Source of the DNA: Halictus rubicundus
Lineage: Eukaryota; Arthropoda; Insecta; Hymenoptera; Halictidae
DNA: 64,000 nt
Assembly: GCF_050948215.1 (NCBI RefSeq)
Contig: NW_027488594.1
Coordinates: 124,001-188,000 of the forward strand
Direction of reading: 5' to 3'
Part shown: positions 1 through 15,300 of the stretch, piece after piece
How the letters are laid out: each line of letters starts with the position of its first letter
How positions within the stretch are numbered: the first letter of the stretch is position 1
The notes under the pieces: model-generated
Databases searched by the model: none
What the model saw: the letters and a program-made list of their open reading frames with translations, nothing else
Told to the model about the DNA's origin: nothing
Position numbers and translations under genes: made by a program

Positions 1-3000
1 AGAGGATAGGATAGGATAGAGGATAGGATAGGATAGAGGATAGGATAGGATAGAGGATAGGATAGGATAGAGGATAGGATAGGATAGAGGATAGGATAGG
101 ATAGTGGATAGGATAGGATAGAGGATAGGATAGGATAGAGGATAGGATAGGATAGGATAGAGGATAGGATAGGATAAGAGGATAGGATAGGATAGAGGAT
201 AGGATAGGATAGAGGATAGGATAGGATAGAGGATAGGATACGATAGAGGATAGGATAGGATAGAGGATAGGATAGGATAGGATAGAGGTTAGGATAGGAT
301 ACAGGATAGGATAGGATAGAGGATACGATATTGGATTGGATAGAGAATAGGATAGGATTGGATAGAGAATAGGATGGGATAGAGGATAGGATAGGATAGA
401 GGATAGGATAGGATAGAGGATGGGATAGGATAGAGGGTATGATAGGATAGAGGATAGGATAGGATAGAGGATTGGATAGGATAGAGGATAGGATAGGATA
501 CAGGATAGGATAGGATAGGATAGAGGATAGGATAGGATAGAGGATAGGATAGGATAGAGGATAGGATAGGATAGAGGATAGGATAGGATACAGGATAGGA
601 TAGGATAGAGGATAGGATAGGATAGAGGATACGATATTGGATTGGATAGGATAGAGAATAGGATACGATAGAGGATAGTATAGGATTGGATAGACAATAG
701 GATCGGATAGAGGATAGGATAGGATACAGGATAGGATAGGATAGAGGATAGGATAGGATAGAGGATAGGATAGGATAGAGGATAGGGTAGGATAGAGGAT
801 AGGATAGGATAGGATAGGAAAGAGGATAGGATAGGATAGAGGATAGGATAGGATTGGATAGACAATAGGATCGGATAGAGGATAGGATAGGATAGAGGAT
901 AGGATAGTATAGAGGAAAGGATAGGATAGAGGATAGGATAGGATAGAGGATAGGATAGGATAGGATAGAGGATAGGATAGGATAAGAGGATAGGATAGGA
1001 TAGAGGATATTATAGGATAGAGGATAGGATAGGATAGAGGATAGGATAGGATGGAGGATAGGATAGGATAGAGCATAAGTTAGGATAGTGGAAAGGATAG
1101 GACAGAGAATAGGATAGGATAGAGAATAGGATACGATAGAGGATAGTATAGGATTGGATAGACAATAGGATCGGATAGAGGATAGGATAGGAGAGAGGAT
1201 AGGATAGGATAGAGGATAAGATAGGATAGGATAGGATAAAGGATAGGATAGGATGGAGGATAGGATAGGATAGAGGATAGGATAGGATAGAGGGTATGAT
1301 TGGATAGAGGATAGGATAGGATAGAGGATTGGATAGGATAGAGGATAGGATAGGATAGAGGAGTGGATAGGATAGAGGATAGGATAGGATAGAGGATAGG
1401 ATAGGATAGAGGATAGGATAGGATAGAGGATAGGATAGGATAGAGGATAGGATAGGACAGAGGATAGGATAGGATAGAGGATAGGATAGGATAGACAATA
1501 GGATCGGATAGAGGATAGGATAGGATCGAGGATAGGATAGGATACAGGATAGGATAGAGGATAGGATAGGATAGAGGATAGGATAGGATTGGATAGACAA
1601 TAGGATCGGATAGAGGATAGGATAGGATAGAGGATAGGATAGTATAGAGGAAAGGATAGGAGAGAGGATAGGATAGGATAGAGGATAAGATAGGATAGGA
1701 TAGAGGATAAGATAGGATAGGATAGAGGATAAGATAGGATAGGATAGGATAAAGGATAGGATAGGATGGAGGATAGGATAGGATAGAGGATAGGATAGGA
1801 TAGAGGATAGGATAGGATAGAGGATAGGATAGGATAGAGGATTGGATAGGATAGAGGATAGGATAGGATAGAGGATGGGATAGGATAAGAGGATAGGATA
1901 GGATAGAGGATAGGATAGGATAGAGGATAGGATCGGATAGAGGATAGGATAGGATAGGATAGAGGATAGGATAGGATACAGGATAGGATTGGATAGAGGA
2001 TAGGATAGGATAGAGGATAGGATAGGATAGAGGATAGGATAGGATAGAGGATAGGATAGGATAGAGGATAGGATAGGATAGGATAGGATAGAGGATAGGA
2101 TAGGATTGGATAGACAATAGGATCGGATAGAGGAATTGGATAGGATAGAGGATAGGATAGTATAGAGGAAAGGATAGGAGAGAGGATAGGATAGGATAGA
2201 GGATAAGATAGGATAGGATAGAGGATAAGATAGGATAGGATAGGATAAAGGATAGGATAGGATGGAGGATAGGATAGGATAGAGGATAGGATAGGATAGA
2301 GGATAGGATAGGATAGAGGATAGGATAGGATAGAGGATTGGATAGGATAGAGGATAGGATAGGATAGAGGATAGGATAGGATAAGAGGATAGGATAGGAT
2401 AGAGGATAGGATAGGATAGAGTATAGGATCGGATAGAGGATAGGATAGGATAGGATAGAGGATAGGATAGGATACAGGATAGGATTGGATAGAGGATAGG
2501 ATAGGATAGAGGATAGGATAGGATACAGGATACGATAGGATAGAGGATAGAATAGGATAGAGGATAGGATAGGATAGAGGATAGGATAGGATGGAGGATA
2601 AGTTAGGATAGTGGAAAGGATAGGACAGAGAATAGGATAGGATAGAGGATAGGATAGGATAGAGGTTAGGATAGGATACAGGATAGGATAGGATAGAGGA
2701 TACGATATAGGATTGGATAGGATAGAGAATAGGATACGATAGAGGATAGTATAGGATTGGATAGACAATAGGATCGGATAGAGGATAGGATAGGAGAGAG
2801 GATAGGATAGGATAGAGGATAAGATAGGATAGGATAGGATAAAGGATAGGATAGGATGGAGGATAGGATAGGATAGAGGATAGGATAGGATAGAGGATAT
2901 GATAGGATAGAGGATAGGATAGGATAGAGGATTGGATAGGATAGAGGATAGGATCGGATAGGATAGGATAGGATAGAGGATAGGATAGGATAGAGGATAG

Positions 3001-3391
3001 GATAGGATAGAGGATAGGATAGGATAGAGAATAGGATAGGATAGAGGATAGGATAGGATAGAGGATAGGATAGGATAGAGGATAGGATAGGATAGAGGAT
3101 AGGATAGGATAGGATAGAGGATAGGATAGGGTAGAGGATAGGATAGGATAGAGGATAGGATAGGATAGAGGATAGGATAGGATACAGGATAGGATAGGAT
3201 AGAGGATAGGATAGGATAAAGGATAGGATAGGATAGAGGATAGGATAGGATAGAGGATAGGATAGGATAGAGGATAGCATATAGGATTGGATAGGATAGA
3301 GAATAGGATACGATAGAGGATAGGATAGGATTGGAGAGAGAATAGGACGGGATAGAGGATAGAATAGGATAGAGTATAGGATAGGATAGAG
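1..3391 (+). repeat. Left satellite block, partly repeated about 3.59 kb downstream
   Basis: This stretch holds 17-bp units rich in the gacaataggatcgg, agggtatgat and ggaaagg variants. It has no gene. Its first part recurs inside the next block. It ends where the sequence from 3392 onward begins to match that from 25577 onward. The left end of the block lies outside the window. Confidence 0.8.
400..1330 (+). repeat. 3.59-kb-offset duplicate, member a
   Basis: Marker variants here recur in the same order 3,590 bp downstream. Examples are agggtat at 434, gatagggtag at 781, ggattggata at 851, the atattatagg unit near 1009, gcataagt near 1073 and agggtatgat at 1291. Upstream of about 400 a looser match continues with an offset near 3,507, which implies an indel of about 83 bp. 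Beyond about 1360 the two copies diverge. Confidence 0.8.
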
Positions 3392-3989
3392 AATAGGATA
3401 GGATAGATGATATTATAGGAAAGAGGATAGGATATGATAGAGGATACGATATTATAGTGGATCGGATAGGATAGAGGATCGGATAGGATAGAGGATAGAA
3501 TAGGATAGAGGATAGGATAGGATAGAGGATAGGATAGGATAAGAGGATAGGATAGGATAGAGGATAGGATAGGAGAAAGGATAAGATAGGATAGAGGATA
3601 GGATAGGATAGTGGATAGGATAGGATAGAGGATAGGATAGGATAGAGGATAGGATAGGATAGGATAGAGGATAGGATAGGATAAGAGGATAGGATAGGAT
3701 AGAGGATAGGATAGGATAGAGGATAGGATAGGATAGAGGATAGGATACGATAGAGGATAGGATAGGATAGAGGATAGGATAGGATAGGATAGAGGTTAGG
3801 ATAGGATACAGGATAGGATAGGATAGAGGATACGATATTGGATTGGATAGGATAGAGAATAGGATACGATAGAGGATAGTATAGGATTGGATAGACAATA
3901 GGATCGGATAGAGGATAGGATAGGAGAGAGGATAGGATAGGATAGAGGATAAGATAGGATAGGATAGGATAAAGGATAGGATAGGATGG

Positions 3990-4920
3990 AGGATAGGATA
4001 GGATAGAGGATAGGATAGGATAGAGGGTATGATAGGATAGAGGATAGGATAGGATAGAGGATTGGATAGGATAGAGGATAGGATAGGATACAGGATAGGA
4101 TAGGATAGGATAGAGGATAGGATAGGATAGAGGATAGGATAGGATAGAGGATAGGATAGGATAGAGGATAGGATAGGATACAGGATAGGATAGGATAGAG
4201 GATAGGATAGGATAGAGGATACGATATTGGATTGGATAGGATAGAGAATAGGATACGATAGAGGATAGTATAGGATTGGATAGACAATAGGATCGGATAG
4301 AGGATAGGATAGGATAGAGGATAGGATAGGATAGAGGATAGGATAGGATAGAGGATAGGATAGGATAGAGGATAGGGTAGGATAGAGGATAGGATAGGAT
4401 AGGATAGGAAAGAGGATAGGATAGGATAGAGGATAGGATAGGATTGGATAGACAATAGGATCGGATAGAGGATAGGATAGGATAGAGGATAGGATAGTAT
4501 AGAGGAAAGGATAGGATAGAGGATAGGATAGGATAGAGGATAGGATAGGATAGGATAGAGGATAGGATAGGATAAGAGGATAGGATAGGATAGAGGATAT
4601 TATAGGATAGAGGATAGGATAGGATAGAGGATAGGATAGGATGGAGGATAGGATAGGATAGAGCATAAGTTAGGATAGTGGAAAGGATAGGACAGAGAAT
4701 AGGATAGGATAGAGAATAGGATACGATAGAGGATAGTATAGGATTGGATAGACAATAGGATCGGATAGAGGATAGGATAGGAGAGAGGATAGGATAGGAT
4801 AGAGGATAAGATAGGATAGGATAGGATAAAGGATAGGATAGGATGGAGGATAGGATAGGATAGAGGATAAGATAGGATAGAGGGTATGATTGGATAGAGG
4901 ATAGGATAGGATAGAGGATT
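3990..4920 (+). repeat. 3.59-kb-offset duplicate, member b
   Basis: Partner of the segment at 400-1330. Matching markers are agggtat at 4024, gatagggtag at 4371, ggattggata at 4441 and agggtatgat at 4881. It lies inside the first 22-kb block, so it also has a copy near 26175-27105. Confidence 0.8.
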
Positions 4921-7900
4921 GGATAGGATAGAGGATAGGATAGGATACAGGATTGGATAGGATAGAGGATAGGATAGGATAGGATAGGATAGAGGATAGG
5001 ATAGGATAGAGGATAGGATAGGATAGAGGATAGGATAGGATAGAGGATAGGATAGGATAGAGGATAGGATAGGATAGAGGATAGGATAGGATACAGGATA
5101 GGATAGGATAGAGGATAGGCTAGGATAGAGGATAGGATAGGATAGAGGATAGGATAGGATAGAGGATGGGATAGGATAGAGGATAGGATAGGATAGAGGA
5201 TAGGATAGGATAGAGGATAGGATAGGATAGAGGATATAATAGGATACAGGATAGGATAGGATACAGGATAGGATAGGATAGAGCATAGGATAGGATAGAG
5301 GATAGGATAGGATAGAGGATAGGATAGGGGATTGGATAGGATAGAGAATAGGATACGATAGAGAATAGGATAGGATTGGATAGAGAATAGGATGGGATAG
5401 AGGATAGGATAGGATAGAGGATAGGATAGGCTAGAGGATGGGATAGGATAGAGGATAGGATAGGATAGAGGATAGGATAGGATAGAGGATAGGATAGGAT
5501 AGAGGATAGGATAGGATAGAGGATAGGATAGGATACAGGATAGGATAGGATAGATGATAGGATAGGATAGATGATAGGATAGGGGATTGGATAGGATATA
5601 GGATAGGATATGATAGAGGATAGGATAGGATAGGATAGTGGATAGGATAGGATAGAGGATAGGATAGGGGATTGGATAGGATATAGGATAGGATATGATA
5701 GAGGATAGGATAGGATAGCGGATAGGATAAGATAGAGTATAGAATAGGATAGATGATATTATAGGAAAGAGGATAGGATATGATAGAGGATACGATATTA
5801 TAGAGGATAGGATAGGATAGAGGATCGGATAGGATAGAGGATAGGATAGGAGAAAGGATAGGATAGGATAGAGGATAGGATAGGATAGAGCATAAGGTAG
5901 GATAGTGGAAAGGATAGGATAGAGGATAGGATAGGATAGAGTATAGGATAGGATAGGATAGAGGATAGGATAGGATAAGAGGATAGGATAGGATAGAGGA
6001 TAGGATAGGATAGAGGATAGGATAGGATAGAGGATAGGATAGTATGGAGGATAGGATAGGATAGAGCATAAGATAGGATAGTGGAAAGGATAGGACAGAG
6101 TATAGGATAGGATAGAGGATAGGATACGATAGAGGATAGGATACGATAGATGATAGGATAGGATAGGATAGGATAGAGAATAGGATAGAATATATGATAT
6201 TATAGGATAGAGCAAGGATAGGACAGAGGATACGGTATTATAGAGGATAGGATAGGATAGCGGAAAGGATAGGATAGACGATAGGATAGGATAGAGGATA
6301 GGATAGGATAGAGGATAGGATAGGATAGAGGATAGGATAGGATAGAGGATAGGATAGGATAGAGGATAGGATAGAGGATAGGATGGGATAGAGGATAGGA
6401 TAGGATACAGGATAGGATAGGATAGAGGATACGATATAGGATTGGATAGGATAGAGAATAGGATACGATAGAGGATAGTATAGGATTGGATAGACAATAG
6501 GATCGGATAGAGGATAGGATAGGAGAGAGGATAGGATAGGATAGAGGATAAGATAGGATAGGATAGGATAAAGGATAGGATAGGATGGAGGATAGGATAG
6601 GATAGAGGATAGGATAGGATAGAGGGTATGATAGGATAGAGGATAGGATAGGATAGAGTATTGGATAGGATAGAGGATAGGATAGGATACAGGATTGGAT
6701 AGGATAGAGGATAGGATAGGATAGGATAGGATAGAGGATAGGATAGGATAGAGGATAGGATAGGATAGAGGATAGGATAGGATAGAGGATAGGATAGGAT
6801 AGAGGATAGGATAGGATCGAGGATAGGATAGGATAGAGGATAGGATAGGATAGAGGATAGGATAGGATACAGGATAGGATACAGGATAGGATAGGATAGA
6901 GGATAGGCTAGGATAGAGGATAGGATAGGATAGAGGATAGGCTAGGATAGAGGATAGGATAGGATAGAGGATAGGATAGGATAGAGGATGGGATAGGATA
7001 GAGGATAGGATAGGATAGAGGATAGGATAGGATAGAGGATAGGATAGGATAGAGGATAGGATAGGATACAGGATAGGATAGGATACAGGATAGGATAGGA
7101 TAGAGCATAGGATAGGATAGAGGATAGGATAGGATAGAGGATAGGATAGGGGATTGGATAGGATAGAGAATAGGATACGATAGAGAATAGGATAGGATTG
7201 GATAGAGAATAGGATGGGATAGAGGATAGGATAGGATAGAGGATAGGATAGGATAGAGGATGGGATAGGATAGAGGATAGGATAGGATAGAGGATAGGAT
7301 AGGATAGAGGATAGGATAGGATAGAGGATAGGATACAGGATAGGCTAGGATAGAGGATAGGATAGGATAGAGGATAGGATAGGATAGAGGATAGGATAGG
7401 ACAGGATAGTGGATAGGATAGGATAGAGGATAGGATAGGGGATTGGATAGGATATAGGATAGGATATGATAGAGGATAGGATAGGATAGCGGATCGGATA
7501 AGATAGAGTATAGAATAGGATAGATGATATTATAGGAAAGAGGATAGGATATGATAGAGGATACGATATTATAGAGGATAGGATAGGATAGAGGATCGGA
7601 TAGGATAGAGGATAGGATAGGAGAAAGGATAGGATAGGATAGAGGATAGGATAGGATAGAGCATAAGGTAGGATAGTGGAAAGGATAGGATAGAGGATAG
7701 GATATGATAGAGTATAGGATAGGATAGGATAGAGGATAGGATAGGATAAGAGGATAGGATAGGATAGAGGATAGGATAGGATAGAGGATAGGATAGGATA
7801 GAGGATAGGATAGGATGGAGGATAGGATAGGATAGAGCATAGGATAGGATAGTGGAAAGGATAGGACAGAGTATAGGATAGGATAGAGGATAGGATCGGA

Positions 7901-10900
7901 TAAAGGATAGGATAGGATAGAGGATAAGATATGATAGAGCATAGGATATAGGATTGGATAGGACAGAGGATAGGATACGATAGAGGATAGGATACGATAG
8001 ATGATAGGATAGGATAGGATAGAGAATAGGATAGAATATATGATATTATAGGATAGAGCAAGGATAGGACAGAGGATACGATATTATAGAGGATAGGATA
8101 GGATAGCGGAAAGGATAGGATAGACGATAGGATAGGATAGAGGATAGGATAGGATAGAGGATAGGATAGGATAGAGGATAGGATAGGATAGAGGATAGGA
8201 TAGAGGATAGGATGGGATAGAGGATAGGATAGGATAGAGGATAGGATAGGATAGAGGATAGGATAGGATAGAGGAAAGGATAGGATTGAGGATAGGATAG
8301 GATAGAGGATAGGCTAGGATAGAGGATAGGATATGATAGAGGATAGGATAGGATAGAGGATAGGATAGGATATAGGATACGATATAGGATTGGATGGGAT
8401 AGAGAATAGGATACGATAGAGAATAGGATAGGATTGGATAGAGAATAGGATGGGATAGAGAATAGGATAGGATAGAGGATAGGATAGGATAGAGGATGGG
8501 ATAGGATAGAGGATAGGATAGGATAGAGGATAGGATAGGATAGAGGATAGGATAGGATAGAGGATAGGATAGGATACAGGATAGGATAGGATACAGGATA
8601 GGATAGGAAGGAGCATAGGATAGGATAGAGGATAGGATAGGGGATTGGATAGGATAGAGAATAGGATACGATAGAGAATAGGATAGGATTGGATAGAGAA
8701 TAGGATGGGATCGAGGATAGGATAGGATAGAGGATAGGATAGGATAGAGGATGGGATAGGATAGAGGATAGGATAGGATAGAGGATAGGATAGGATAGAG
8801 GATAGGATAGGATAGAGGATAGGATAGGATAGAGGATAGGATAGGATACAGGATAGGATAGGATAGAAGATAGGCTAGGATAGAGGATAGGATAGGATAG
8901 AGGATAGGATAGGATAGAGGATGGGATAGGATAGAGGATAGGATAGGATAGAGGATAGGATAGGATAGAGGATAGGATAGGATAGAGGATAGGATAGGAT
9001 ACATGATAGGATAGGGGATTGGATAGGATATAGGATAGGATATGATAGAGGATAGGATAGGATAGGATAGAGGATAGGATAGGATAGAGGATAGGATAGG
9101 ATAGGATAGAGGATAGGATAGGGGATTGGATAGGATATAGGATAGGATATGATAGAGGATAGGATAGGATAGCGGATAGGATAAGATAGAGTATAGAATA
9201 GGATAGATGATATTATAGGAAATAGGATAGGATATGATAGAGGATACGATATTAAAGAGGATAGGATAGGATAGAGGATCGGATAGGATAGAGGATAGGA
9301 TAGGAGAAAGGATAGGATAGAGGATAGGATAGGATAGAGCATAAGGTAGGATAGTGGAAAGGATAGGATAGAGGATAGGATAGGATAGAGAATAGGATAC
9401 GATAGAGAATAGGATAGGATTGGATAGAGAATAGGATGGGATAGAGGATAGGATAGGATAGAGGATAGGATAGGATGGAGGATAGGATAGGATAGAGAAT
9501 AGGATCGGATAAAGGATAGGATAGCATAGAGGAGAAGATATGATAGAGCATAGGATATAGGATTGGATAGTATAGAGGATAGGATACGATAGAGGATAGG
9601 ATACGATAGATGATAGGATAGGATAGGATAGAGAATAAGATAGAATATATGATATTATAGGATAGAGCAAGGATAGGACAGAGGATACGATATTATAGAG
9701 GATAGGATAGGATAGCGGAAAGGATAGGATAGACGATAGGATAGGATAGAGGATAGGATAGGATAGAGGATAGGATAGGATAGAGGATAGGATAGGATAG
9801 AGGATAGGATAGGATAGAGGATAGGATAGGATAGAGGATAGGATAGGATAGAGGATAGGATAGGATAGAGGATAGGATAGAGGATAGGATGGGATAGAGG
9901 ATAGGATAGGATAGAGGATAGGATAGGACAGAGGACACGATATTATAGAGGATAGGATAGGATAGCGGAAAGGATAGGATAGAGGATAGGATAGGATAGA
10001 GGATAGGATAGGATAGAGGATAGGATACGATAGAGGATAGGATATTATAGAGGATAGGATAGGATAGAGGATAGGATAGAGGATAGTATGGGATAGGGGA
10101 TAGGCTAGGATAGAGGATAGGATAGGATAGAGGATAGGATAGGGGATTGGATAGGATATAGGATAGGATAGGATAGAGGATAGGATAGGATACAGGATAG
10201 GATAGGATAGAGGATAGGGTAGGATAGAGTATAGAATAGGATAGATGATATTATAGGAAATAGGATAGGATATGATAGAGGATACGATATTATAGAGGAT
10301 AGGATAGGATAGAGGATCGGATAGGATAGAGGATAGGATAGGAGAAAGGATAGGATAGAGGATAGGATAGGATAGAGCATAAGGTAGGATAGTGGAAAGG
10401 ATAGGATAGAGGATAGGATAGGATAGAGAATAGGATACGATAGAGAATAGGATAGGATTGGATAGAGAATAGGATGGGATAGAGGATAGGATAGGATAGA
10501 GGATAGGATAGGATAGAGGATAGGATAGGATGGAGGATAGGATAGGATAGAGAATAGGATCGGATAAAGGATAGGATAGCATAGAGGACAAGATATGATA
10601 GAGCATAGGATATAGGATTGGATAGTATAGAGGATAGGATACGATAGAGGATAGGATACGATAGATGATAGGATAGGATAGGATAGAGAATAGGATAGAA
10701 TATATGATATTATAGGATAGAGCAAGGATAGGACAGAGGATACGATATTATAGAGGATAGGATAGGATAGCGGAAAGGATAGGATAGACGATAGGATAGG
10801 ATAGAGGATAGGATAGGATAGAGGATAGGATAGAGGATAGGATAGGATAGAGGATAGGATAGGATAGAGGATAGGATACGATAGAGGATAGGATAGGATA

Positions 10901-13900
10901 GAGGATAGGATAGGATAGAGGATAGGATAGAGGATAGTATGGGATAGGGGATAGGCTAGGATAGAGGATAGGATAGGATAGAGGATAGGATAGGGGATTG
11001 GATAGGATATAGGATAGGATAGGATAGAGGATAGGATAGGATACAGGATAGGATAGGATAGAGGATAGGGTAGGATAGAGGATAGGATAGGATAGAGGAT
11101 AGGATAGGATAGAGGATGGGATAGGATAGAGGATAGGATAGAATAGAGGATAGGATAGGATAGAGGATAGGATAGGATAGAGGATAGGATAGGATAGAGG
11201 ATAGGATAGGATACAGGATAGGATAGGATAGGATAGAGGATAGGATATTATAAGAGGATAGGATAGGATAGAGGATAGGATAGGATAGAGGATAGGATAG
11301 GATAGAGGATAGGATAGGATAGAGGATAGGATAGGATGGAGGATAGGATAGGATAGAGCATAAGTTAGGATAGTAGAAAGGATAGGACAGAGAATAGGAT
11401 AGGATAGAGGATAGGATAGGATAGAGGTTAGGATAGGATACAGGATAGGATAGGATAGAGAATAGGATACGATAGAGGATAGTATAGGATTGGATAGACA
11501 ATAGGATCGGATAGAGGATAGGATAGGAGGGAGGATAGGATAGGATATAGGATAAGATAGGATAGGATAGGATAAAGGATAGGATAGGATGGAGGATAGG
11601 ATAGGATAGAGGATAGGATAGGATAGATGGTATGATAGGATAGAGGATAGGATAGGATAGAGGATTGGATAGGATAGAGGATAGGATAGGATACAGGATA
11701 GGATAGGATAGAGGATAGGATAGGATAGGATAGGATACAGGATAGGATAGGATAGAGCATAGGATAGGATAGAGGATAGGATAGGATAGAGGATAGGATA
11801 GGGGATTGGATAGGATAGAGAATAGGATACGATAGAGAATAGGATAGGATTGGATAGAGAATAGGATGGGATAGAGGATAGGATAGGATAGAGGATAGGA
11901 TAGGATAGAGGATGGGATAGGATAGAGGATAGAATAGGATAGAGGATAGGATAGGATAGAGGATAGGATAGGATAGAGGATAGGATAGGATAGAGGATAG
12001 GATAGGATACAGGATAGGATAGGATAGAAGATAGGCTAGGATAGAGGATAGGATAGGATAGAGGATAGGATAGGATAGAGGATGGGATAGGATAGAGGAT
12101 AGGATAGGATAGAGGATAGGATAGGGTAGAGGATAGGATAGGATAGAGGATAGGATAGGATAGAGGATAGGATAGGATACAGGATAGGATAGGATACAGG
12201 ATAGGATAGGAAGGAGCATAGGATAGGATAGAGGATAGGATAGGGGATTGGATAGGATAGAGAATAGGATACGATAGAGAATAGGATAGGATTGGATAGA
12301 GAATAGGATGGGATCGAGGATAGGATAGGATAGAGGATAGGATAGGATAGAGGATGGGATAGGATAGAGGATAGGATAGGATAGAGGATAGGATAGGATA
12401 GATGATAGGATAGGATAGAGGATAGGATAGGATAGAGGATAGGATAGGATACAGGATAGGATAGGATAGAAGATAGGCTAGGATAGAGGATAGGATAGGA
12501 TAGAGGATAGGATAGGATAGAGGATGGGATAGGATAGAGGATAGGATAGGATAGAGGATAGGATAGGATAGAGGATAGGATAGGATAGAGGATAGGATAG
12601 GATACAGGATAGGATAGGGGATTGGATAGGATATAGGATAGGATATGATAGAGGATAGGATAGGATAGGATAGAGGATAGGATAGGATAGAGGATAGGAT
12701 AGGATAGGATAGAGGATAGGATAGGGGATTGGATAGGATATAGGATAGGATATGATAGAGGATAGGATAGGATAGCGGATAGGATAAGATAGAGTATAGA
12801 ATAGGATAGATGATATTATAGGAAATAGGATAGGATATGATAGAGGATACGATATTATAGAGGATAGGATAGGATAGAGGATCGGATAGGATAGAGGATA
12901 GGATAGGAGAGAGGATAGGATAGGATATAGGATAAGATAGGATAGGATAGGATAAAGGATAGGATAGGATGGAGGATAGGATAGGATAGAGGATAGGATA
13001 GGATAGATGGTATGATAGGATAGAGGATAGGATAGGATAGAGGATTGGATAGGATAGAGGATAGGATAGGATACAGGATAGGATAGGATAGAGGATAGGA
13101 TAGGATAGGATAGGATAGAGGATAGGATAGGATAGAGGATAGGATACGATAGAGGATAGGATACGATAGATGATAGGATAGGATAGGATAGAGAATAGGA
13201 TAGAATATATGATATTATAGGATAGAGCAAGGATAGGACAGAGGATACGATATTATAGAGGATAGGATAGGATAGCGGAAAGGATAGGATAGACGATAGG
13301 ACAGGATAGAGGATAGGATAGGATAGAGGATAGGATAGGATAGAGGATAGGATAGGATAGAGGATAGGATAGGATAGAGGATAGGATAGAGGATAGGATG
13401 GGATAGAGGATAGGATAGGATAGAAGATAGGATAGGATAGAGGATAGGATAGGATAGAGGATAGGATAGGATTGAGGATATGATAGGATAGAGGATAGGC
13501 TAGGATAGAGGATAGGATATGATAGAGGATAGGATAGGATAGAGGATAGGATAGGATAGGATAGAGGATAGGATAGGATAAGAGGATAGGATAGGATAGA
13601 GGATAGGATAGGATAGAGGATAGGATAGGATAGAGGATAGGATAGGATGGAGGATAGGATACGATAGAGAATAGGATAGGATTGGATAGAGAATAGGATG
13701 GGATAGAGGATAGGATAGGATAGAGGATAGGATAGGATGGAGGATAGGATAGGATAGAGAATAGGATCGGATAAAGGATAGGATAGCATAGAGGACAAGA
13801 TATGATAGAGCATAGGATATAGGATTGGATAGTATAGAGGATAGGATACGATAGAGGATAGGATACGATAGATGATAGGATAGGATAGGATAGAGAATAA

Positions 13901-14989
13901 GATAGAATATATGATATTATAGGATAGAGCAAGGATAGGACAGAGGATACGATATTATAGAGGATAGGATAGGATAGCGGAAAGGATAGGATAGACGATA
14001 GGATAGGATAGAGGATAGGATAGGATAGAGGATAGGATAGGATAGAGGATAGGATAGGATAGAGGATAGGATAGGATAGAGGATAGGATAGGATAGAGGA
14101 TAGGATAGGATAGAGGATAGGATAGAGGATAGGATGGGATAGAGGATAGGATAGGATAGAGGATAGGATAGGACAGAGGACACGATATAATAGAGGATAG
14201 GATAGGATAGCGGAAAGGATAGGATAGAGGATAGGATAGGATAGAGGATAGGATAGGATAGAGGATAGGATACGATAGAGGATAGGATAGGATAGAGGAT
14301 AGGATAGGATAGAGGATAGGATAGAGGATAGTATGGGATAGGGGATAGGCTAGGATAGAGGATAGGATAGGATAGAGGATAGGATAGGGGATTGGATAGG
14401 ATATAGGATAGGATAGGATAGAGGATAGGATAGGATACAGGATAGGATAGGATAGAGGATAGGGTAGGATAGAGGATAGGATAGGATAGAGGATAGGATA
14501 GGATAGAGGATGGGATAGGATAGAGGATAGGATAGGATAGAGGATAGGATAGGATAGAGGATAGGATAGGATAGAGGATAGGATAGGATAGAGGATAGGA
14601 TAGGATACAGGATAGGATAGGATAGGATAGAGGATAGGATAGGATAAGAGGATAGGATAGGATAGAGGATAGGATAGGATAGAGGATAGGATAGGATAGA
14701 GGATAGGATAGGATGGAGGATAGGATAGGATAGAGCATAAGTTAGGATAGTGGAAAGGATAGGACAGAGAATAGGATAGGATAGAGGATAGGATAGGATA
14801 GAGGTTAGGATAGGATACAGGATAGGATAGGATAGAGAATAGGATACGATAGAGGATAGTATAGGATTGGATAGACAATAGGATCGGATAGAGGATAGGA
14901 TAGGAGAGAGGATAGGATAGGATATAGGATAAGATAGGATAGGATAGGATAAAGGATAGGATAGGATGGAGGATAGGATAGGATAGAGG

Positions 14990-15300
14990 ATAGGATAGGA
15001 TAGATGGTATGATAGGATAGAGGATAGGATAGGATAGAGGATTGGATAGGATAGAGGATAGGATAGGATACAGGATAGGATAGGATAGAGGATAGGATAG
15101 GATAGGATAGGATAGAGGATAGGATAGGATAGAGGATAGGATAGGATAGAGGATAGGATAGGATAGAGGATAGGATAGGATAGAGGATAGGATAGGATAG
15201 AGGATAGGATAGGATAGAGGATAGGATAGGATAGAGGATAGGATAGGATAGAGGATAGGATAGGATAGAGGATAGGATAGGATAGAGGATAGGATAGGAT
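14990..15300 (+). repeat. Homogeneous 17-bp run
   Basis: From about 15110 to 15300 all units are the exact 17-mer with no visible variant. The run ends at an acagg variant at 15300. The upstream part carries a few variants. Confidence 0.75.

Noticed and set aside
1080..6497. 1,805-codon open frame and dozens of others on the minus strand as repetitive secreted, adhesin-like or antifreeze-like proteins
   Set aside because: All three minus frames are open at once and encode the same 17-residue repeat. Starts and stops sit at random variant units, there is no non-repeat domain or signal peptide, and the frames simply follow from a unit without stop codons.
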